Of a stretch of DNA of 14,061 nt, positions 8,272 through 14,061 are shown piece after piece. The notes beneath the pieces are model-generated. The model was not told the DNA's origin. It searched no databases and saw only the letters and a list, made by a program, of their open reading frames with translations. Where the stretch lies: assembly GCA_003118195.1 (NCBI GenBank), contig BEXV01000114.1, positions 352,831 through 366,891 of the forward strand, given 5' to 3'. This stretch comes from Hemicentrotus pulcherrimus. Lineage: Eukaryota; Echinodermata; Echinoidea; Camarodonta; Strongylocentrotidae. The position numbers and the translations under genes are program-made. Every line of letters begins with the position of its first letter. Positions within the stretch are counted from its first letter, which is position 1.

Positions 8272-8900
8272 CATATAATATTATTATGCACACTTTCACT
8301 TTGGAGACGATCAATTACAAATCGGAAATATATTTACGAAAGTCCTGCTAATGAAGCCAGATAGATAACTATGACATGAAATTACACAGTTTACGGATCG
8401 AATCACTATTATAAACACTATTTTTTATTTTCAGTGAATTCAATGAATTTATGTTTTGCTACAAGCCTGATATGTCATGTATGTAGCAAAATGAAGGTGA
8501 TTAGCGGCAATTTCTATTTGGGTATTTAAAAACGGACTACACAAACAGAAGCTCGCAAGATACATCGCAGTGTTGTCAATTTTTGTGTGACATTACAACA
8601 CTAATTGATTTCCATCGAAACCGATTCTTTTAGTACCTGCAATCATAACAACAACTAAACATTATCACGAGTCACGACCACAATGGCATACTTGTATCAA
8701 AGCTTTATTTGGCCATTACTTTGCATACGTAAAATATGTCATCAATCACTAAATGCTATCAGAGACATGACTGATGCTATCTAAAAGACAAGAGCAGTAA
8801 TTAATGGTACTACCATCATCATGCAAAGTGGCAATTACTATACAAATAAATTATTTCAATCAGATTTACTACGTCATACACTACATAACAGTGCAATTCA
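8272..8900. other. Unrecognised AT-rich sequence
   Basis: There is an acceptor-like TTTTTATTTTCAG near 8434 without a matching donor. ACTTTGCAT (8717-8725) recurs as its complement ATGCAAAGT near 8821. No gene or repeat family was identified. Confidence 0.5.
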
Positions 8901-8923
8901 CAACCGATACCTCAGTCACACCG

Positions 8924-8955
8924 CCAAACCGACTTCAGTCCGACTCCAAACCGAC
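8924..8955 (+). repeat. CCAAACCGAC direct repeat cluster
   Basis: CCAAACCGAC occurs at 8924-8933 and 8946-8955 (22-bp period), with another TCCGACT between them and CTTCAGT repeated around the cluster. Its GC content is high for the area. It may be the end of an unidentified repeat element. Confidence 0.4.
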
Positions 8956-9314
8956 CGGTTCTTCAGTTGGCCATAGACAATGATGATAAGACGTAATGAA
9001 ATATCAAATCGTTCTATTGTCGGTCTGTTGTCTGTTTTGTGATAGGGTCCATGGTGTGACTAAGCCTAATGTATTAGAGGACATGACTGTGGTCATCTAC
9101 GTTTCACGCATACTATACTACTACTATTTAGGACCTGTAGGCCAACCAGAGTTCAAGCCTTGCCAGTTAGTAAAGCCCATTCATAACACATAAACCGATA
9201 TTCCGTCACGGAAAATGTGCAGATGGTACATCACACGACTATTATATCGACATTTATAATTTGGGTTATTGAATTTTATACTGTCTAGCCATAAAACAGG
9301 GTGTGGTCAAATTG

Positions 9315-9322
9315 TGACGTCA
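9315..9322. promoter_or_regulatory. Second CRE consensus TGACGTCA
   Basis: A perfect CREB/ATF palindrome preceded by AAATTG. The first copy at 179-186 is preceded by ATTGTTACGA. No promoter context is visible here. Confidence 0.2.
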
Positions 9323-10245
9323 AACCAAGTTGACGTTTTCTCAATTCCACGGTGGTGAGGGGCGAGCGGGGTGGAGAGAGAGCGATTGGNGGGGGGTGAA
9401 GAAGAAGAAAAGTACACATAATATACACGGGCGTGACTGCGTCTTCCAAAAATTACATCCTATGAAAGTTTGGAAGATTTTAGGTGATGAAGAGAAGAGA
9501 ATATTGACAATGTGATCCTCTTACACGTGACTACTTTGTCAATTTCTATTCATTTCTTATTTTTGTACTCAAATATAATAATCAATCATTTCCGAGGTTT
9601 GATTTTTTTTTTACTTTCACATGTGCATGTGCCATGTTCGATATTACGCTATACCGAGAGTATTTATACTACTTGACTTAAAATAAATATTTACGTGATT
9701 TATGCGATCATTGATAAACTACCACTTACGTTTTCTTTTTTCATCTTCCTCTTTTTCTTTCGTTCTGTGGGCGGATAGTTTCGTAGTCAAACCATATTGT
9801 TGTTGTACACTGCATAGCCATTTTTGAAGTTTTACTGGTAGTCATTCTCGATGAAGGGTTGATTAATTTTCATTGATAATATAAAAAAATGTCCTAATAT
9901 ACATTGCATGATTGCAATCATCATTATTTTCATAATATTGGTTTATTTTACAAAGGCATGTTACTGGTGCTTATAATTCCATGCTGCCATGTTAATAAGT
10001 CATCCTCTTAATAGCTAATCTGGATTGTCTCATTAATTCATGCAACTTTGTCAACGTCTGTTTCTCTTATCGAAAACAAAGTAAAACATTGTGGAATATT
10101 CGCATCATGAAATGCATTTGATACGCTACAACATATCAATCTATCTCTTCTGGCCATTGCTCAAGGGAAAGATCTTAATTTGACCCATAGGCTTGTCTTA
10201 GAAATCAATGTTCATGTCATAAAGTCTCCAGCTGTCGCAAATATA

Positions 10246-10255
10246 TCTCGCGAGA
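10246..10255. promoter_or_regulatory. TCTCGCGAGA palindrome
   Basis: This exact 10-mer is a known core-promoter element in animal genomes, bound by BTB/zinc-finger factors related to Kaiso in vertebrates. It holds two CpGs in an AT-rich background, and about 0.01 chance occurrences are expected in the window. No coding sequence is seen nearby. Confidence 0.3.
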
Positions 10256-10430
10256 ATATGGCTCGTAATATAATGAGGCCGTGCCACGCAATATTGATGA
10301 GTTTGCATATGACTAGAATAGTAAATTGATGGTTATTTCATGAATTATTGTAGGTCAATCTAGAATAATCTTTATCTACCCTTAAAGACTACACAGCATA
10401 ATCATACGCTTTAAGAATTATCTTAATTTC

Positions 10431-10520
10431 ATAATAATAATAATAAAAATACATTTTTATATAATAATAACTATTTCTTATAATGGCGCTTTTCCGGTGG
10501 ATCCTATCAGAGAACTGGCA
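10431..10520 (+). repeat. (ATA)n plus TGGCGCTTTTCCGG segment, likely dispersed repeat
   Basis: An ATA-repeat tract (10431-10446) is followed by ACATTTTTATATAATAATAA and then AATGGCGCTTTTCCGG. An ATA tract followed by a GCGCTTTT block resembles a repeat type I recall from marine animal genomes; this is not verified. Boundaries are uncertain. Confidence 0.35.
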
Positions 10521-10531
10521 GAACTCTCAAT

Positions 10532-10605
10532 GCCTTATTTTACACGTTTAAATACAAAACAATATCAATATCTTATTCTACAATTCAGATACAAAACAAT
10601 ATTAA
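10532..10605 (+). repeat. Two-copy tandem duplication, 37-bp unit
   Basis: Units 10532-10568 and 10569-10605 align without gaps. ATACAAAACAATAT is identical in both (10552-10565 and 10589-10602) and CTTATT(T/C)TACA is nearly so. It is AT-rich and has no coding meaning. Confidence 0.7.
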
Positions 10606-11739
10606 ACAACAAACATAACTATCTGAAATTAATCTACGAAACCTGATTTAATCAAATGCATCATTGAAAAGATTATGTTTTGAGATGTCTCTTGGAGAGT
10701 TCAGTATATACAATCCGACTGCGATCCGATATGAAAAGAAATGGCAATCGTATTAGATATGGACATTTTTATAAAATCTTCCGTCGTGAGGTTTAGAATA
10801 ATAATAATATTAAAAAAACACCATCGAAATTCAGTGCATTGGAAAGCCTTCTAGATGAAGAAAATGACAAATCGGCTTCAAGTCGTAGACAATCACACGA
10901 CTGATTTGACGATTCGCAACCGATTTGGGCCATACGCCGATAACGAAGCTTGCAATCCTCAGAAATTGGGATTTTATTATCTGCACATTACTGTTCAGAA
11001 TTTCGACGGTAACTTAAGAGCCTTGATGTATCGAGTAAAATACCAAAATTCTTCCAAAATGGGATCATAGTCAGACTCATAGTGTGCGATAGGCTTTACT
11101 CTGGGCCATAAAGCCAGACATAATGCTCCCTCTATCTATTTTCATTCAAAGAACAATATGAATTTGAAGCAGAGGCATATTATTTTCATAAGTCAAAATA
11201 AAAACAGAGATATTGAATAAAAAAGCGTGATATGGAAACATGCTTGTTCCAGAGATGGGTGTATAACACCTATCAATTTTCATTACAATAATCGTATTTA
11301 CACTCCGCTTACACTCGATATGTGTTACTCCCGGGTGTTACTGCGTTCCAGAAATTTACAACTTCCGCTGCTATTTATGACAAGGGCATGACTGTAATTG
11401 ACCTGCTACATAGAAGTAACTATGCTTGGAAGATTCCATTCCTTATTTGGCGCATCATGTAATAAGCTCAAGCATATTAAAGCTTCTTTCATTACAACAT
11501 GCAGAGATATCATCGGTTTGAATAGATAATTTATGGATCTACTAAATTACGATAAAATTTTCGATTTTTGCTGATAATATAGGTCAAGCGATATGATTTT
11601 GAACAGGCAAATACAAGCCGCTAAAATACACCAAGAAGCTTGGGATATACTATTTTGTAGATCCGCCTCGTCTGCTTTTGAAGGCCTATGTCTAGCATGT
11701 CTACTAGTAGTTTATCTTTGACATTAGTAGGAGCTGATA
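10606..11739. other. Unrecognised sequence, one ATG-started 71-codon frame
   Basis: The frame at 10855-11070 starts with ATG and has protein-like composition, but it matches no family I know and has weak start context. Frames of this length are expected by chance. No repeats, RNA genes or splice-bounded exons were found. Confidence 0.5.
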
Positions 11740-11760
11740 GGAGAGAGAGAGGGGGGGGGG
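11740..11760 (+). repeat. (GA)n-G10 purine tract
   Basis: A GAGAGAGAGA run passes directly into about ten G bases. It is a simple repeat; the frames crossing it are artefacts. Confidence 0.85.
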
Positions 11761-12345
11761 AAAGAATTATGATGACATGTAGACATAACTCGCACAATAT
11801 AACAACCGCTTGCTCAGCTCGGCATATATTCAACATGAGAAGGGTTTATTGGCAACACACGTGTAATAAGTGTGCAGCTCGCATGCCTGTAACGTATACA
11901 GCATCATAGTGCAGGCGAACAGACAGGCTGGCATGATTGGAAGGAGTATGGGGAAATTGCATTACGGAGATGTTTATCTGCGTCAGCGTGCTATAGTACA
12001 GGAGCGTTTAATAATCACGTTGCACGCTGCTATACGTACACATAAATACATGCTCTACTATGCCCTGGCAATATGATTCATATTGCATAATTGCAAAAAC
12101 GAATCCATCTCAAATTTATGTCGCACTACGCTCATTTTTATTTATCCATGCCATGCATGCATGCCTTCCGAATTACAAAACTCAACATTATTTTCTTGGG
12201 TGCTGAGCCTCCGATATGATATACCATGGCGCGACCGTATCATAAACATTTCTGTACTTGGCAGCACTCCAAATAAACATTCTAAGATTAAAGCTTATTT
12301 TGGTAAGAATGCATGAACGTCAACATTGATAAGTAATCAAGATAT
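11761..12345. other. Unrecognised sequence
   Basis: Small overlapping frames only. A CATG/ATGC-rich patch lies at 12146-12165. No gene or recognisable repeat was found. Confidence 0.5.
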
Positions 12346-12640
12346 TGATATAATTAACTTACATTCTTGCGAGCCGAGAATTCCCCACGGCCGCCTGTAT
12401 GTTGTCCGAAAGAAAATTCCTAGCGAGTATATTCCGTGCAATAGTTTCCAGGAGTGTGCGGGCAAATGCAATCTCACTCTGGAACCCTCGAACACACTCT
12501 CACTCTCACTTAATGTTCTGTGTCTATCGCGTGTGCTACCGTACAATAGTTCGCTCGCCAGTGACCTCACCTTCCCCCATCCTCTCCTTCTCCTTCGATA
12601 CAAGTACAGATCAGCATCGGGTGTATTCTCGTACCAGGGT
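12346..12640. other. GC- and CpG-richer segment with several open frames
   Basis: CpG and GC are visibly more frequent here than in the flanks, and frames are open on both strands at once. The longest plus frame (12326-12706) has no ATG start. A plus frame from ATG at 12399 stays open to AGG|GTATGT at 12638/12639, a plausible splice donor. It might be a 5' exon or promoter-proximal region. Alternatively it is just GC-rich sequence with few stops. Confidence 0.3.
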
Positions 12641-12746
12641 ATGTTAGTACTGCTCGTACAGTCGTACTACTATCAAGTATCAAGTTTATTTGTCTTCCAG
12701 AAATAGCTAAGCATGTAACAAAAAATATAGAGTATAATCCTAACAG

Positions 12747-12774
12747 CCCCCCCACCCTCTCTCTCTCTCTCTCT
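12747..12774 (+). repeat. C7 run and (CT)9 microsatellite
   Basis: C7 (12747-12753), then A, then CCC leading into nine CT units (12757-12774). On the minus strand this is a (GA)9 tail that begins within the stop codon of the LINE ORF relic. Confidence 0.9.
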
Positions 12775-13485
12775 AAGTGCCATGTCGATTGACTTTGGTG
12801 ATCATGCTGTTCCACAACCCTGTCCTAGCCTTCTCTAATAGAACCACTCCCAGTTCTTTCACTCCTCTCTCTTCTAACAATTTCTGCAGACTGTCCATCC
12901 AAAGCATCCTCCTTCTTCCCCTACTAGCTATTCCTCCCCAATTTTCCCTGTTAATGCAAGATTCGTTACGCCTTATTTACGTGTAATGTGGCCCATGCTT
13001 AATCAGCATATCACATATCATTTTTCTTTGCACTCCAGCTCTTCTAAAAACTTCCTCATTACTAACCTTGTCAGTCCAAGGGATTTTCATCATTCTTCCT
13101 AAAAAACACATTTCGCAACTTTCCAACCGCTTTTAGTATCAGAGACAAAAGTCCGTGTTTCACTGCCCATAAGTACTGGGTAGAGATGTAACAACTCAGT
13201 ACCCTATCATACTCATTGTGCGATTTGTCAGAATTTTGCCTAACTTAAAAAATGCAGATTTAGCGAAAGCTTTCCTTCTCTTGATCTCTGTTTCGCATCT
13301 GGCATATCCTCGGTGATCATGCTGTCGAGGTAGTTAAAAGAGGAGACTTGTTTAATAACCTGTTCTTTCAGTTTCAAGTTACATTTTTGACTGCTCTTCT
13401 TGGAGACTTCCAGGTCCCATTCTCTCACTTTTCTGTACAACTACATCCAGGAGTTTCTGGAGATCTTTCTTTCATGACAGTATAC
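12757..13485 (-). mobile_element. 5'-truncated non-LTR retrotransposon (LINE), 3' end
   Basis: About 730 bp of the 3' end of a LINE lies on the minus strand: the C-terminal part of its endonuclease-reverse-transcriptase ORF plus a (GA)9 tail. Conserved family strings are readable in several frames. 5' truncation is typical of target-primed reverse transcription. There is essentially no 3' UTR, and the tail is a simple repeat rather than poly(A). That fits RTE-like clades best, but the clade call is tentative. No target-site duplication was recognised. The relic is immobile. Confidence 0.85.
12773..13485 (-). pseudogene. Reverse transcriptase C-terminal relic, frameshifted
   Basis: In its intact form this protein nicks target DNA and reverse-transcribes the element's RNA. 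Read 5' to 3' on the minus strand: KKDLQKLLDVVVQK near 13471-13430, then after a 1-base frame change REWDLEVSKK, LKLKEQVIKQVSSFNYL and SMITED (13440-13240, ending in a stop). ILTNRTMSM follows near 13235-13210 and RVLSCYIST near 13205-13179 in another frame. A third frame then carries MKIPWTDKVSNEEVFRRAG (about 13090-13035). GHITRK (near 12993) and LALTGKIGG (12960-12937) lie in a shifted frame. RGRRRMLWMDSLQKLLEE and finally MITKVNRHGT run to the TAG at 12775-12773. The catalytic FADD-type core would lie upstream of the truncation point; only a damaged trace may remain near 13485. At least three frame changes and several internal stops make it non-functional. Confidence 0.85.
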
Positions 13486-14013
13486 AATGTAGAATAAAGA
13501 AAGACGAAGAGACGACCCTGATTGAAGCACAGCCTTGTTAAATTAAGGCCCCTCAGATGATGCTACAAATATGCTCAATTTTGATTCATGCATGGTGCTT
13601 TTACAGGTGTATAATTATTATACAGTGTGTCAATAAAAGGCCTACAAAGAGTATCAATCCTGAGTATCAATATCTTATAGTTATACTTATAGCTATAGAG
13701 CTTGTCAGAAAGGTACAGATGACGACGGCCCAGGGTAGTGAGTGAGATCTAGAGCCTGGTGGCATCTGGAAAGCAAACTCCTTTGGAGCAGGGAGTTGGA
13801 ATGGGGTCCGAGCATAATGGCACTTGGAGTTTGGGGTCATGGCCTCTTTTACATGCCACTACCTTCGTCTTCATTTTGTATCTCCAAATTCTTCTATTAT
13901 GGAACCTGGATACAGAGACAGCTGCTAATAAATACGATTCTTAAAGCCCCACTGCACTGCTTATAGCTACTTGCGCCCTCTATAGCCAACAATGCCTAAG
14001 CGGTACCAGTTGA
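13486..14013. other. Unrecognised sequence right of the LINE
   Basis: It contains a 17-bp palindrome TGTATAATTATTATACA (13608-13624), GAGTATCAAT twice (13649-13658 and 13662-13671), and a G-rich stretch (13725-13850) with loosely repeated TGGCATCTGG / TGGCACTTGG motifs. Two overlapping frames (62-74 codons) cross the G-rich part and match nothing known. Confidence 0.5.
13608..13624. repeat. 17-bp near-perfect palindrome
   Basis: TGTATAAT and ATTATACA are exact 8-bp complementary arms around a single T. It is AT-rich and may be chance or part of a MITE terminus. Confidence 0.45.
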
Positions 14014-14061
14014 CCCCCCCCCCCCCCCCCCCCCCCCCCTTTTTTTTTTTTTTTTTTTTTT
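14014..14061 (+). repeat. C26-T22 homopolymer pair at window end
   Basis: Twenty-six C bases switch cleanly to at least twenty-two T bases, running off the window. It is a 48-nt pure pyrimidine block. It may be a natural simple repeat or a place where sequencing or assembly failed. Confidence 0.95.

Larger units (their letters stand above)
8972..10430. other. Mostly featureless AT-rich sequence
   Basis: Only short frames without family resemblance are present. Individual sites are a CRE (9315-9322), a purine-rich patch with an unresolved base (9356-9415, N at 9390), a T-rich run near 9603 and the TCTCGCGAGA palindrome at 10246-10255. No convincing exon was found. Confidence 0.5.

Noticed and set aside
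9125..9165. Possible tRNA/SINE box A and B (GTAGGCCAACC and GTTCAAGCC)
   Set aside because: The two boxes are far too close and neither a cloverleaf nor a tail is present.
10855..11070. ATG-started 71-codon frame with ordinary amino-acid composition
   Set aside because: No family resemblance, weak start context and no splice sites; its length is within chance expectation for 14 kb.
11688..11909. Overlapping 71-73 codon frames on both strands around the GA/G tract
   Set aside because: Both cross a simple repeat and neither has a recognisable motif.
12326..12706. Longest open frame (126 codons, plus strand)
   Set aside because: It starts at TTG rather than ATG, overlaps open frames on both strands, and has no recognisable domain; low stop density from higher GC explains it.
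13742..13966. Two overlapping plus-strand frames (74 and 61 codons) near the right end
   Set aside because: Both open frames over the same G-rich stretch suggest compositional openness; no domain was recognised.
1..14061. CACGTG E-boxes (near 4195, 7523, 9524, 11857)
   Set aside because: Their number is about the chance expectation for a 6-bp palindrome.
1..14061. Search for tRNA, 5S rRNA, histone genes, CRISPR array, bacterial or phage operons
   Set aside because: No box B consensus, conserved RNA core, regular direct-repeat array or long coding frames were seen on either strand.

Overview
This window is eukaryotic, AT-rich, mostly non-coding DNA. No intact protein gene, tRNA, rRNA, CRISPR array or operon can be supported. 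Long stretches have stop codons in every frame, and there are microsatellites, homopolymer tracts, a decayed non-LTR retrotransposon and fold-back (MITE-like) elements. Together these point to an animal genome. An echinoderm or similar marine invertebrate is my best guess, resting on recalled resemblance of several dispersed repeats (2262-2705, 7758-8067, 3257-3450, 10431-10520). That is inference and was not checked against a database. Layout: 1-143 holds an A16 run and two compact inverted repeats. 144-2034 is unique AT-rich DNA with scattered sites: a CRE, an RFX-type X-box upstream of a TATAAA, a 20-bp perfect palindrome and a 12-bp-stem hairpin. 2035-2196 is an 80-bp tandem duplication. 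2262-2705 is a fold-back element. 2706-4940 is mostly featureless, apart from a probable dispersed repeat near 3257 and a perfect palindromic RFX site at 4126. 4941-5004 has the splice-site arrangement of a small internal exon. 5005-6982 shows nothing convincing. 6983-7133 is a long CT-rich microsatellite. 7758-8067 is a second copy of the fold-back family, carrying a G16 insertion. 8068-10430 is mostly unique, with a few short local repeats. 10431-10605 is an ATA-rich dispersed repeat followed by a 37-bp tandem duplication. 10606-12345 is mostly featureless. 12346-12640 is richer in GC and CpG and ends at a possible splice donor. 12757-13485 (minus strand) is the 3' end of a LINE whose reverse-transcriptase ORF is broken by frameshifts and stops and runs straight into a (GA)9 tail. 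13486-14013 is unrecognised, and the window ends in C26 followed by T22. The clearest calls are the LINE relic and the two related fold-back elements. The 64-bp exon candidate and the perfect RFX site are the best hints that a host gene or its control DNA runs through here; the window would then be largely intronic or intergenic. I did not find a new multi-gene system.
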